Positions 56,460 to 64,000 of a DNA stretch of 64,000 nucleotides are shown piece by piece. The notes under the pieces were generated by a model. The model worked only from the letters and a program-made list of their open reading frames with translations. It was not told the origin of the DNA and did no database searches. Both the position numbers and the translations under genes were made by a program. The stretch is from the NCBI GenBank assembly GCA_013289855.1, contig JABCZD010000001.1, positions 124,001 through 188,000 of the forward strand, in the 5' to 3' direction. The DNA comes from Acidobacteriota bacterium (GTDB lineage: Bacteria; Acidobacteriota; Terriglobia; Acidiferrales; UBA7541). Positions within the stretch are counted from its first letter, which is position 1; every line of letters starts with the position of its first letter.

Positions 56460-58070
56460 CTACTGGTTTGGCTTAGGGTTGGCCGTCGGATTTACCGTAG
56501 GAGTCTTCACGGATGGAACCGGTGGCTGACCATTCGGCTGACCAGGGTTGGCATTGTTGCTGAAACGCTGCGCGGAGCTGACGAAGCTTTGAGGATTGTC
56601 CATCAGCTGCTGCCGCGCGTCAGGATGCGCATTCAGATAGTCCCGAAGTTCAGGATGGTTGGCGAGGAATTCTTGGTTCTTGGCCAGGGAAGGATCGCTC
56701 GAAAGCTGCTGCGCTATGGCTGAATGACCGTCCAGGAATTCTCCGAACTGACGGTGCATGGCGTCACGGTCCGTACCATCATCGCGATGGTCGAAACGAG
56801 ATGCCTGCTGTCTGAGGAGGTTCGGATTCTGCTCAAGTTCTTCGCGGATTCCCGGATGGTCCTGCAAATAAGCCTGCAGCTCGGGATGCCCCTTTACAAA
56901 CTGGGGGTTATCCACGAGTGCGGGATCTCTGCGAAGCTGCTCGGCGGTTTCACGGTGGTTATCCAAGAATTGATCGAAGTGCGCCAGTTCCTGACGGTCG
57001 CGGTCATCCTGACGGCGGTCGAAGCGAGCGTCGGCCTGCATGAAGGCATTCGGATCGTCCTTAATTCGTTGACGGATTCCAGGATGATCGTGCAGATAGG
57101 CTTGTAACTCAGGATGGCTCTGCAAGAACTGCTGATTATCCACGAGCGAGGGATCCTTGCGAAGTTGCTCGGCGGTTTCGCGGTGGCTGTCCAAGAATTG
57201 GTTGAATCGTGCCAGCTCCTGAGGGTCGCGCTCGTCCTGACGGCGATCGAAACGCTCGTCTGCTTGCATGAAGGCGCTCGGATCGCCCTTAATTCGTTGA
57301 CGAATTCCAGGATGATCGTGCAGATAGGCTTGTAACTCAGGATGGCTCTGCAGGAACTGTTGATTGTCTACGAGCGACGGATCTTTGCGGAGTTGTTCGG
57401 CGGTCTCGCGGTGGCTGTCCAAGAACTGATTGAAGCGCGCCAGTTCCTGAGGGTCGCGCTCATCTTGACGGCGATCGAAACGATCGTCCGCCTGCATGAA
57501 GGCATTCGGATTGTTTTTCAATTGCTCGCGGATTCGCGGATGATCCTGCAGATACGTCTGCAATTCGGGATGGCCGCTCACAAACTTCGGGTTGTCGACG
57601 AGTGAGGGATCCTTGCGAAGTTGCTCGGCGGTTTCGCGGTGGCTATCCAAAAACTGATTGAAGCGTGCCAGCTCTCCGCGATTGATGTCGTGATCGCGAT
57701 CACGGTCGTCGTCGCGACGATCGAAGCGTTCCTCGCGACGCATGAAAGCGTTCGGGTCGGCTTTGATTTGCTCGCGGACGCGTGGGTGGTCTTGTAGATA
57801 AGTTTGGAGATCCGGATGATCGTGGATAAATTCGCGATCGTCCACTAGCGACGGATCGTTGCGAAGCCGCTCGGCGATCTCGCGATGACTATCCAAGAAT
57901 TGATCGAAGCGGACCATTTCTTGACGGTCGATGTCTTGGGCGGGCCGAGCATTGTCAGTGGGCTCATTGGGCAGGGTTTGGGCTTTTGCGGTCGAACCGA
58001 TACAGAAGCAAGCTGTCATGACTGACAGCGTCGTACACGTTCGAAAATACGACTTGCTGTTTGTCTTCAT
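56460..58070 (-). CDS. Secreted protein with six ~76-residue HPELQxYLxDHP repeats
   Basis: A 536-residue protein starting MKTNSKSYFRTCTTLSVMTA (signal peptide, AKAQT cleavage region). It is almost entirely six tandem units of about 76 residues. Each unit has FNQFLDSHRETAEQLRKDPS, LVDNxxF, HPELQAYLHDHPGIRQRIK, DPNAFMQADERFDRRQD and a short Arg/Asp-rich linker. Units 3 and 4 are nearly identical. The text is strongly helical and highly charged. No enzyme motif is seen; it looks like an elongated binding or scaffolding protein outside the inner membrane. The last part is Asn/Pro-rich (GQPNGQPPVPSV). Confidence 0.8.
   Translation of the reverse strand: MKTNSKSYFRTCTTLSVMTACFCIGSTAKAQTLPNEPTDNARPAQDIDRQEMVRFDQFLDSHREIAERLRNDPSLVDDREFIHDHPDLQTYLQDHPRVREQIKADPNAFMRREERFDRRDDDRDRDHDINRGELARFNQFLDSHRETAEQLRKDPSLVDNPKFVSGHPELQTYLQDHPRIREQLKNNPNAFMQADDRFDRRQDERDPQELARFNQFLDSHRETAEQLRKDPSLVDNQQFLQSHPELQAYLHDHPGIRQRIKGDPSAFMQADERFDRRQDERDPQELARFNQFLDSHRETAEQLRKDPSLVDNQQFLQSHPELQAYLHDHPGIRQRIKDDPNAFMQADARFDRRQDDRDRQELAHFDQFLDNHRETAEQLRRDPALVDNPQFVKGHPELQAYLQDHPGIREELEQNPNLLRQQASRFDHRDDGTDRDAMHRQFGEFLDGHSAIAQQLSSDPSLAKNQEFLANHPELRDYLNAHPDARQQLMDNPQSFVSSAQRFSNNANPGQPNGQPPVPSVKTPTVNPTANPKPNQ
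56620..57940. repeat. 228-bp coding tandem repeats within the gene at 56460-58070
   Basis: The anchor text CGGCGGTTTCGCGGTGG recurs, with small changes, at 56948, 57176, 57404 and 57632, exactly 228 bases apart. A looser copy lies at about 57876. The copies around 57080-57530 are nearly identical, so recent duplication or gene conversion is likely. Confidence 0.85.
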
Positions 58071-58255
58071 TCCACGGCCTTCCTGCGGTGAATGTGTCAC
58101 CGCGAATGGAAGGTGCAACCGTGGTGCCAAGCGGCGTGCGGAAAACAAAAGTTGCGACGGCTCAAGAGCTTGGAGGAAACACAAAAAATCCCGAACGCAA
58201 AATCGCTAGAAAATTCTACATACGGCGGGAAATTTGTTATACGGGGAAGACCTTA

Positions 58256-58354
58256 ATGAACGATAAACTAAAAGATACAGCAAACAATTTAGAAAGTGAC
58301 GCGTCGAGGAAACACCGCAAGCGGGGTTATTGCCGCGAAAAATACGCAGTGTAA
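58256..58354 (+). CDS. Possible 32-residue basic small protein
   Basis: MNDKLKDTANNLESDASRKH continues to REKYAV and a TAA. GGGGAAGA lies at suitable spacing before the ATG, and a TATAC-type box is just upstream. The local bases are more A/T-rich than the surroundings. It resembles no family I know and may be chance. Confidence 0.25.
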   Translation: MNDKLKDTANNLESDASRKHRKRGYCREKYAV

Positions 58355-58459
58355 AACGAACTTCTGGTTATGGGTGGGATGAGCATGCTTCATGAAATCG
58401 TGGGGCGCAAAGAAGAGAGTGCGCAGCCTTTTGCTAAGAGCGCAAAGGGCCGCCCATGC

Positions 58460-58473
58460 CGGGCTGAAGCCCG
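58460..58473. repeat. Short hairpin CGGGCTGAAGCCCG
   Basis: The text GCCGGGCTGAAGCCCGACAC is, from memory, a very common repeated unit in soil bacterial genomes. It lies in the 58355-58504 gap. Confidence 0.45.
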
Positions 58474-58504
58474 ACACCTGCATAAACCAACCGCCATAGC
58501 GTGA

Positions 58505-58921
58505 TTAGACTTCGGGGGTGGTGGCTTTTTTGATTTGCGACAAGGCTTCGATGGCGTGGCCTAGGTCGACTAGTTCGTCTGTGGGGACAGGGGCAAGCTC
58601 CAGTTGCAGATAGCGATCCATGATGGCGCGCTCTGCCGCAGCGATTAGATAGGGGAGATTGGACGGGTCAGTCTCCAGCAGGGCTTCTGCGTAGGGACGA
58701 TGCCAGCTCTGCGTGACGAACAGATCTTCGAGCTTGATGCTCTTGGGGAGGGCGCGGCGCGCGGCTAGCGACACGGCGTCCGTTGCGAGAAGAGTTGCGA
58801 TGGGAACGGAAGGTATTTCGAGTGCGAGATCGTCAACAGAAACAGGAGTTGCGGGTTGATAAGTGGGAGCATGCCTTGAGAAGGATGCTCTGAGTTTGCG
58901 GAATTTTTCGTCGAAAAGCAT
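58505..58921 (-). CDS. Hypothetical protein, 138 residues
   Basis: A soluble protein opening MLFDEKFRKLRASFSRHAPT and continuing through LALEIPSVPIATLLATDAVS, KLEDLFVTQSWHRPYAEALL and NLPYLIAAAERAIMDRYLQL. GGAGG precedes the ATG. The later half is helical. I do not recognise the family or a function; it looks like a genuine conserved gene by its codon pattern and ribosome site. Confidence 0.65.
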   Translation of the reverse strand: MLFDEKFRKLRASFSRHAPTYQPATPVSVDDLALEIPSVPIATLLATDAVSLAARRALPKSIKLEDLFVTQSWHRPYAEALLETDPSNLPYLIAAAERAIMDRYLQLELAPVPTDELVDLGHAIEALSQIKKATTPEV

Positions 58922-59088
58922 GAGAGCCTCCGCGTAAGCAATACCATGGTTGCTGTAGGCTGTCTGTGCGATTTAGGACAGGTGGAAAGAAAATCGTGGC
59001 GCGGAAGGAAGGCGGTGTCCGGGGCGGGTTGGGTACGAAAAGGGGCTGGTAGCGAATTTCTGAAGCAGGGTGCGCAGACGGTGAGCGA

Positions 59089-59748
59089 CTATTCGTGCAG
59101 GACCACGTTTAACAGAGAGCTGTGGATTTGCATGGTGCCGTTGTAGTGGATGAACCCGAGTTTGCGGAATTTGTTCATGAAAAAGTTGATACGGCTGCGG
59201 GTGGTGCCGACCATTTCGGCGAGGGTTTCCTGGGAGATGCTGGAAATTACGGTGTCGGGCTTGCCTTCCTTGCCGTATTGCGCCAAAAGCAGCAGAGAAC
59301 GGGCCAGGCGTTTCTCCGTGGAATTGAAAAGTTGGTCGACGAGGTCGGCTTCAACGCGCAGATTGCGCTTGAGCATGTAGGCGATGAAGCGCTCGGCGAA
59401 GTCTTTATCCTCATGCAAGGCGCGGAGCATTTCTTTCTTTTGAATGACGAGAAGTGTGGCGGGCTCCATGGCCGAAGCGGTGGTCATGCGCAGCGGTGAT
59501 CCGTTGCTGATGCAGCCCTCGCCCACGAAGTCGCCGGCTTCGAGGAGGGCGATGACCGCTTCCTTGCCCTGTTTGTTGGTGATGGTGATTTTTACGGTGC
59601 CGGACTGAATCAAGGAGACGGAGTCGGCGGGGTCGCCTTGGCTGAAGATGGTTTGTGATTTGTTGAACTGAGCGGTGGTTCTGGCAACGGCGGGCATGCT
59701 TACGGATTTACCGCGAGGCGGAGACTTGGATGATCGTTTCGTTGGCAT
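59089..59748 (-). CDS. Crp/Fnr-family transcriptional regulator
   Basis: A ~219-residue regulator. The cyclic-nucleotide-binding beta-roll is seen in FSQGDPADSVSLIQSGTVKI, VIALLEAGDFVGEGCISNGS and ATLLVIQKKEMLRALHEDKD. The winged helix is ISQETLAEMVGTTRSRINFF with MNKFRKLGFIHYNG. It lacks the Fnr cysteine cluster, so it does not carry an oxygen-sensing Fe-S centre of that kind; the ligand is unknown. The N-terminal ~20 residues are Lys/Ser/Arg-rich. ATG 59748 is chosen over 59811. Confidence 0.9.
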   Translation of the reverse strand: MPTKRSSKSPPRGKSVSMPAVARTTAQFNKSQTIFSQGDPADSVSLIQSGTVKITITNKQGKEAVIALLEAGDFVGEGCISNGSPLRMTTASAMEPATLLVIQKKEMLRALHEDKDFAERFIAYMLKRNLRVEADLVDQLFNSTEKRLARSLLLLAQYGKEGKPDTVISSISQETLAEMVGTTRSRINFFMNKFRKLGFIHYNGTMQIHSSLLNVVLHE

Positions 59749-59904
59749 AAAACGTGACAAGATATTAGCACGTCTGAGGACGGCGCAGGGAAATAGTTGT
59801 GATGGCAGCAAGACGGCGCGGATCAGATGTAAATAATGGCTAAATTGCAGGCTGGTGTGCAGTATTGAACTTCATTATTTTGCGCTTTGCGTCAACATAG
59901 CGAG

Positions 59905-60045
59905 ATGGCGAAGCGCAAGAAGCGTGAAAAGCGAGAGACGCAAGCGCTCCTGCGTGTGGAGATGGCGGAGCCGCGGAAGACGGAGTCGGTACGGGTGCGC
60001 GAGGCGGAGTTAGAAGCGGCTAAGGCGAAGGTGGCGCGCGCGTGA
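59905..60045 (+). CDS. Possible 46-residue highly charged small protein
   Basis: MAKRKKREKRETQALLRVEM continues to an Ala/Lys/Glu-rich end. It lacks a clear ribosome site. It is divergent from the Crp/Fnr gene and precedes the zinc-ribbon gene by about 90 bp. Real or chance cannot be decided from sequence. Confidence 0.3.
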   Translation: MAKRKKREKRETQALLRVEMAEPRKTESVRVREAELEAAKAKVARA

Positions 60046-60136
60046 GCGGTGTGCGAAACGGAACAGACAGAACTTGAGGCCGGGCAACAGAATTACGGGG
60101 AGATTGGTGAATCGTGCCCGGCCCGGGAGCAGCGCT

Positions 60137-60322
60137 ATGACGCATTGTCCGCTATGTGGTAGTGAACGAATCCATCAATCAAAGCGCAAGGGGATGCTGG
60201 AGAGAATGGTGCTGGCGATGATGTTTGTGCGGCCATTTCGTTGCGAAAGATGCGACAACCGGTTCTTCCGCTGGTCCCTGAGTCACAATCCCAATGCGTC
60301 GCGGGAAGCTACGACGTATTAG
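60137..60322 (+). CDS. Small zinc-ribbon membrane-associated protein
   Basis: A 61-residue protein with two CxxC pairs, MTHCPLCGSERIHQSKRKG and FRCERCDNRFFRWS, that should bind one zinc. A short hydrophobic stretch (MLERMVLAMMFVRP) between them could sit in or on a membrane. GGGAGC lies before the ATG. Similar unnamed small proteins are common in Acidobacteriota. A bidirectional terminator follows at 60366. Confidence 0.65.
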   Translation: MTHCPLCGSERIHQSKRKGMLERMVLAMMFVRPFRCERCDNRFFRWSLSHNPNASREATTY

Positions 60323-60365
60323 GCAGCGGCGAGTTCCTCGCGCGGGCCTGCAGGCAAAACAAAAG

Positions 60366-60397
60366 TGGGTCGCCGTGTGGCGACCCATTTTCTTTTG
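60366..60397. terminator. Rho-independent terminator, bidirectional
   Basis: TGGGTCGCC and GGCGACCCA pair perfectly around GTGT. On the plus strand TTTTCTTTT follows; on the minus strand CTTTTGTTTT follows. It can end the zinc-ribbon transcript and any leftward transcript from the protease remnant. Confidence 0.9.
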
Positions 60398-60430
60398 GCG
60401 TACATTGTGGGCGGAGCAGCGAAGCGGGTC

Positions 60431-60577
60431 TTAGTTGCCGCTGCGCTGCGCGACCTTCACCACCTCATTGACGAAGTTGAGGCCGTTGGGAGTGCCGAGG
60501 CCGGTGACGTTGTCCCAGCCGGGACAGGTGGCCAGGGACCAGTCCGTGCCAAAGGTGAAGACGGCCCAAGCAGTGGA
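60431..60577 (-). pseudogene. C-terminal remnant of an S53 (sedolisin/kumamolisin) protease
   Basis: On the minus strand the frame reads FGTDWSLATCPGWDNVTGLG, then TPNGLNFVNEV and a stop. The xGWDxVTGLGTPNG text is the hallmark end of S53 pro-kumamolisin-type proteases. An in-frame TGA at 60578-60580 closes it upstream, and there is no catalytic Ser, Glu or Asp region or signal peptide. Only the tail of a once larger gene remains. Confidence 0.6.
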
Positions 60578-60798
60578 TCAGCTTTGGAATAGTGCGCTGA
60601 TAAATCCAAAAGACGAAGTGTTCTCAAGCGGCTGCGCCAAAAACGGCGAGTTTTCAAAAGTTGGGGGACTTGGCGGATTGACGACGATCCCGGTCACGTT
60701 GAGAAGTGTGGATAGCGGGTTCAGCAAGCCCGCAGGATAGCGTGGTGAAACAAAAGAAGTGGGGAATAGCTAAAAATTGTCTTCGGCTACCGCGACTG

Positions 60799-63700
60799 CT
60801 ACTGCGACGGGGGCAAGCTCGCGTATTCCGCTTTGGCCGCGACAAATATAGGAATATCAGGGTCGGCGTCTTTCCAGAGTGCAAGGAAATCCTGATAGGC
60901 GGCCCTGGCCTTGGCAGTTTCGCCATTCATAGTGTAAGCGCGGGCCAAACCCACACGGGCTAGCGCGCCGAGCGGAGAATTGATGACCATTGTTCGATGA
61001 TCCGCGAACTTCTGGTACTCATCGGCGGCCGCCTTTCCTTGATGCAGCATCAGCTCTGCCTGGGCGCGTAGGTAGGCTGGGTAGAGCAATACGCCAATTC
61101 CGGGCTGCGGGCCAGGGACGCCCAACTCCAAGGGATCCGCCGCGTGCAGAATATCGATGGCCTTAGAAGGATTCTTGCGGCTGATTTGTATAGCCGCTCG
61201 AATGCAAGGAAGCCAGTAGAGATTGATCCTGGTGTTGAGCGGATTTTGCCTTTGCAACTCGTCTGCAATCTTCTGCGCGCGCGCGGTATCTCCAGTCCGC
61301 GCCAAGACCAGCGCCGCCAGAACCTGTGGACTCCGAGCTGAGGACAAGGCTAATGCAGCGGAGGTTCGGAGCCGTGCCTCGCGGATATTGCCGAACTCCG
61401 CTTCCCTCAGCGCCGCGTTCAGCTCGCGCTTCGCAGCGGTTTCTTTCTCGCCGGCGCGATCAGCAGACTCGACCGCGCGCTGCGACAATTCCCGCGCACT
61501 CCGGAGATGCCCCGAGAAGGCTAGCGTGTCTGACTGATAAGAGAGCAGAACATCTTCGAGGCCTGGCTTGTTATTGGCCCAGTCGATCTGGTGCTGCATT
61601 TCCATCCCATCGCCTTCGAGGAAGGCTATGCCATAGCGGAAGGAGTGAAGGTCCGGTACATCCAGGTTCCGAGCCATGGCCCGTTGGTAGCTGGCCTTGC
61701 CCTCTTCAAAACGGTTCAAACGGCAATAGCATTCGACGAGATTTCCGTAGGGAATGCCATTGTCGGGGCTTAATCGGTTCGCCTCTAAGGTTTCGGTAAG
61801 GGCCTTGTCCCATTGACCGAGCGCCGCATAGTTGCCACCCAGGTTGTTGTGAGCTGGCCAATTTCGCGGGTAAGCTTGCGAGAAGAGTTGGTAAGTTTGG
61901 TTGGCTTTCTCGGTCTCCCCGGTGACATCGTTGTAGTAGTAGGCGGAAATCGCATACTCTTCCCTGGCCGTCACATGATTGCGCAGATCATACGCTTTCT
62001 GGTAGCTCGCTCTGGCGGAGTCGGATTCCCGCAAGTTTCCGTAAGCCACACCGAGGCCGGTATACGCCAGGGCAAAGTTAGGGTCGAGATCTACGGAGCG
62101 CTTGAAAAATGGAATCGCTGCGGTGTCGCCGTTTTCCGCTAATGCCTTGATCCCCAGCGAATAGGCCTTCAAGGCTTCGAGGGAAGGCGTGGTGGCCTCG
62201 GCCATCGGGACGTCAAACTTCTGCACGGTGGCCAGCGATTCACCCAGTTCGCCGCGCAGCTCGGACGCCGCACCATCCAGTGCGTCCAGCACTTTCTCCT
62301 TGGAGGCCGCGGTCACTTGCTCCTGCGCCAGCGTGTCCCCGTTCTGGCAATTTATGGCCTTGAGCCCCAGCACATATTCACTGCCCAGAGTGCCGATAGC
62401 TCCGGCAAGGTAAACTTTGCTGCCCGTGCGCTGGCAAAGCTCGCGGCTCACTTCAGGGATGAGCTTGGTATCCGGTGAGCGGGTCATCTGTTGCAAGGTG
62501 GCGGTTACCTTGCTATCGGAGAGCAGATTCAAGAAAGGCGATTGCCGCAGGGAAACTTCGACCGCGGTCTTTAGGGTGTCGTCGAACACGGCATCGCCGG
62601 TGCTGTTCGCAAAATCGCCGACCACGATGGTGTCCTTCTCGGTCAGGGGATGGGCATGAACTTGCGACGGATAGAAGTGCCGGCTCGCGAAGATTAAGGC
62701 GAGGGCCAGAATTAGAACTGGAACCGCAAATTCCCAGAGGTTTCGCTTCACGGCCGCACGAGCCTGAGGGGTTGGCGCCGTGCGCGAGCTGACAGCTGCA
62801 AAGTTGCCGCTTTCGGTCTCGCGCTTCAGGCGGCGCAAGTCGGCGCGGATCTGCGGCGCCGTCTGGTAGCGGAGCTCACGGTCTTTCTCCAGAGCCTTGT
62901 TGATGATCGCTTCAAGCTTTGACGGTATTTGGGGATTGATGCGAACAATGGGAACCGGGGGATGCTCCAGAATGGCGCTGAAGACGACCCCGGAAGTTTC
63001 GCCCGGGAAGGGCAACGCGCCGGTGGCCATCTCATAGAGCACTGCGCCGAAAGAGAACAAGTCCGTGCGGCCATCGAGTTCCTTGGCGCGCACTTGCTCT
63101 GGCGACATGTACGCGATGGTGCCAAAGGTGGTACCAGGGGCAGTGGCATGCGATTCTTCGACGAAGCCCGTCAGCGTGCGTTCCGGGTCGAATTGGCTTA
63201 GGGAGTCCGCTCTGGGTGCAATCTTCGCCAGCCCGAAGTCCAAAATTTTGGCGTCGCCGCGTTTGGTGACAAAAATATTTGCCGGTTTAATGTCCCGGTG
63301 GACGATTCCCCGGGTGTGCGCGGCGTCAAGGCCGTCGGCAATCTGAATGGCCAGACTCAGCAGAGTAGGGAGCTCGACCGGCTGTTCGGAGATGCGCTGT
63401 TTCAGGGTCACGCCATCGAGAAACTCCATGACGATAAACCAGTGGCCGTTGTGCTGCGCAATCTCATAAATGGTACAGATGTTCGGATGGTTTAGTGCCG
63501 AGACGGCGCGCGCTTCGCGACGGAAGCGTTCCAAGACTTGCGGGTCTCGAGCAACGATGTCGGGGAGAAACTTCAGGGCGACGAATCGATGAAGAATGGT
63601 GTCCTGGGCCTTATAGACCACGCCCATGCCACCGCTGCCAATCTGTTCGAGGACGCGGTAATGGGATACTCTGCGGCCGATTCGTTTCGAGTCGCTGTCT

Positions 63701-63930
63701 GCGACGCGCGAATCGCGGGCCACCATGCCGCCGAGGACTTCGATAGCAGGAGACTCGATGAATTGCTCGGCGGGCTTTTCGTGAGCCAGCAACGATTCCA
63801 CTTCGCTGCGAAGTACTTGGTCGTCGCCGCAGGAGCGATCGAGAAATTCGGCGCGGCGAGCCTCATCCAACTCCAAGGCGCGATGAAATAGATCTTCGAT
63901 GCGACGCCAGAGTTCAGGCTCCAAGCTCAT
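60799..63930 (-). CDS. Ser/Thr protein kinase with membrane helix, TolB-like and TPR domains
   Basis: A 1043-residue protein. The first ~85 residues ([40 protein letters not shown]) are the lead found on kinases linked to ECF sigma factors. The kinase follows ([50 protein letters not shown]), then a membrane helix ([20 protein letters not shown]). A TolB-N-like domain ([20 protein letters not shown]) and about ten TPR units complete it. Its ATG overlaps the stop of an ECF sigma gene by 17 bases, so the pair is co-expressed and probably functionally linked. Confidence 0.93.
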   Translation of the reverse strand: MSLEPELWRRIEDLFHRALELDEARRAEFLDRSCGDDQVLRSEVESLLAHEKPAEQFIESPAIEVLGGMVARDSRVADSDSKRIGRRVSHYRVLEQIGSGGMGVVYKAQDTILHRFVALKFLPDIVARDPQVLERFRREARAVSALNHPNICTIYEIAQHNGHWFIVMEFLDGVTLKQRISEQPVELPTLLSLAIQIADGLDAAHTRGIVHRDIKPANIFVTKRGDAKILDFGLAKIAPRADSLSQFDPERTLTGFVEESHATAPGTTFGTIAYMSPEQVRAKELDGRTDLFSFGAVLYEMATGALPFPGETSGVVFSAILEHPPVPIVRINPQIPSKLEAIINKALEKDRELRYQTAPQIRADLRRLKRETESGNFAAVSSRTAPTPQARAAVKRNLWEFAVPVLILALALIFASRHFYPSQVHAHPLTEKDTIVVGDFANSTGDAVFDDTLKTAVEVSLRQSPFLNLLSDSKVTATLQQMTRSPDTKLIPEVSRELCQRTGSKVYLAGAIGTLGSEYVLGLKAINCQNGDTLAQEQVTAASKEKVLDALDGAASELRGELGESLATVQKFDVPMAEATTPSLEALKAYSLGIKALAENGDTAAIPFFKRSVDLDPNFALAYTGLGVAYGNLRESDSARASYQKAYDLRNHVTAREEYAISAYYYNDVTGETEKANQTYQLFSQAYPRNWPAHNNLGGNYAALGQWDKALTETLEANRLSPDNGIPYGNLVECYCRLNRFEEGKASYQRAMARNLDVPDLHSFRYGIAFLEGDGMEMQHQIDWANNKPGLEDVLLSYQSDTLAFSGHLRSARELSQRAVESADRAGEKETAAKRELNAALREAEFGNIREARLRTSAALALSSARSPQVLAALVLARTGDTARAQKIADELQRQNPLNTRINLYWLPCIRAAIQISRKNPSKAIDILHAADPLELGVPGPQPGIGVLLYPAYLRAQAELMLHQGKAAADEYQKFADHRTMVINSPLGALARVGLARAYTMNGETAKARAAYQDFLALWKDADPDIPIFVAAKAEYASLPPSQ

Positions 63931-64000
63931 TCCCCTCGTTCAATTCGCGCAGGAGCCAAATCTTGGACAATTTCCAGTCGCGCACCACGGTTTCGGGAGA
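63914..64000 (-). CDS. ECF sigma factor, C-terminal end (partial)
   Basis: The frame enters from the right window edge and reads [20 protein letters not shown] before its stop at 63914. This is the region-4 recognition helix and tail of the acidobacterial ECF sigma group (TIGR02999-like), whose genes sit directly before Ser/Thr kinases. Only 28 residues are visible. Confidence 0.8.
   Translation of the reverse strand, partial: SPETVVRDWKLSKIWLLRELNEGNELGA

Noticed and set aside
56724..57605. Three plus-strand frames with repeated LLGGFAVAVQEL text
   Set aside because: They are antisense readings of the 228-bp coding repeats and have no ribosome sites.

Overview
The window looks like a chromosomal segment of an Acidobacteriota bacterium (Terriglobia/Koribacter-like). 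This rests on about 60% GC, three large Ser/Thr kinases with TolB-like, TPR or propeller sensor halves, an ECF sigma factor abutting one kinase, secreted THVNSDEKLCPQY-type proteins, and many short palindromic repeats whose in-frame readings give the SAGILPA and STGTLACA peptides that recur in proteins of this phylum. The lineage call is inference from gene content; the window holds no rRNA, and I saw no tRNA.

Layout. 0-4.8 kb: the end of a DHFR-like reductase, then the envelope/isoprenoid run cdsA-dxr-rseP and a Fur-family regulator. 4.9-10 kb, mostly minus strand: a metallo-beta-lactamase-RibF fusion, a DUF1844 protein, two small plus-strand genes, a TPM-domain protein and a class II aldolase. 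10-14.3 kb: mazG, a GNAT acetyltransferase, a MenC/N-succinylamino acid racemase-like enolase and an isopropylmalate dehydrogenase-like enzyme. 14.3-16 kb: a Clp_N protein without ATPase and a rhomboid protease. 16.4-23.2 kb: recO-glyQ-glyS, then ppdK. 23.6-35.6 kb: a fused LptF-LptG permease, two kinases, a NapC-type/monoheme cytochrome pair, a STAS protein, a POTRA-like secreted protein and a CBS protein. 36-48.6 kb: a GH57 glycosidase, a YncE-like propeller, DAHP synthase, a TPR protein, nfo-leuS and guaA. 48.7-52.6 kb: an XRE regulator divergent from an ECF sigma/anti-sigma/Spy-like cluster, an MDR oxidoreductase and ssb. 53.3-60.6 kb, the accessory-looking part: a RelE/ParE-Phd/YefM module, gene remnants, a BNR protein with a MoaD/ThiS partner, a six-repeat secreted protein, a Crp/Fnr regulator and small ORFs. 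60.8-64 kb: an ECF sigma factor (partial) and a 1043-residue kinase.

Most coding content is housekeeping: lipid and isoprenoid synthesis, envelope biogenesis, translation, purine and aromatic synthesis, and repair. It is interspersed with signalling and stress genes. No single exotic system stands out. The most notable signals are the mosaic of palindromic repeats that invade even mazG and leuS, several gene fusions (MBL-RibF, LptF-LptG, NapC-cytochrome c, Clp_N-SnoaL), a CX3CH heme site, the 228-bp tandem-repeat gene, a 12-bp tandem array inside an ECF operon, a CCCCC-bounded degenerate repeat array beside ssb, and two gene remnants.
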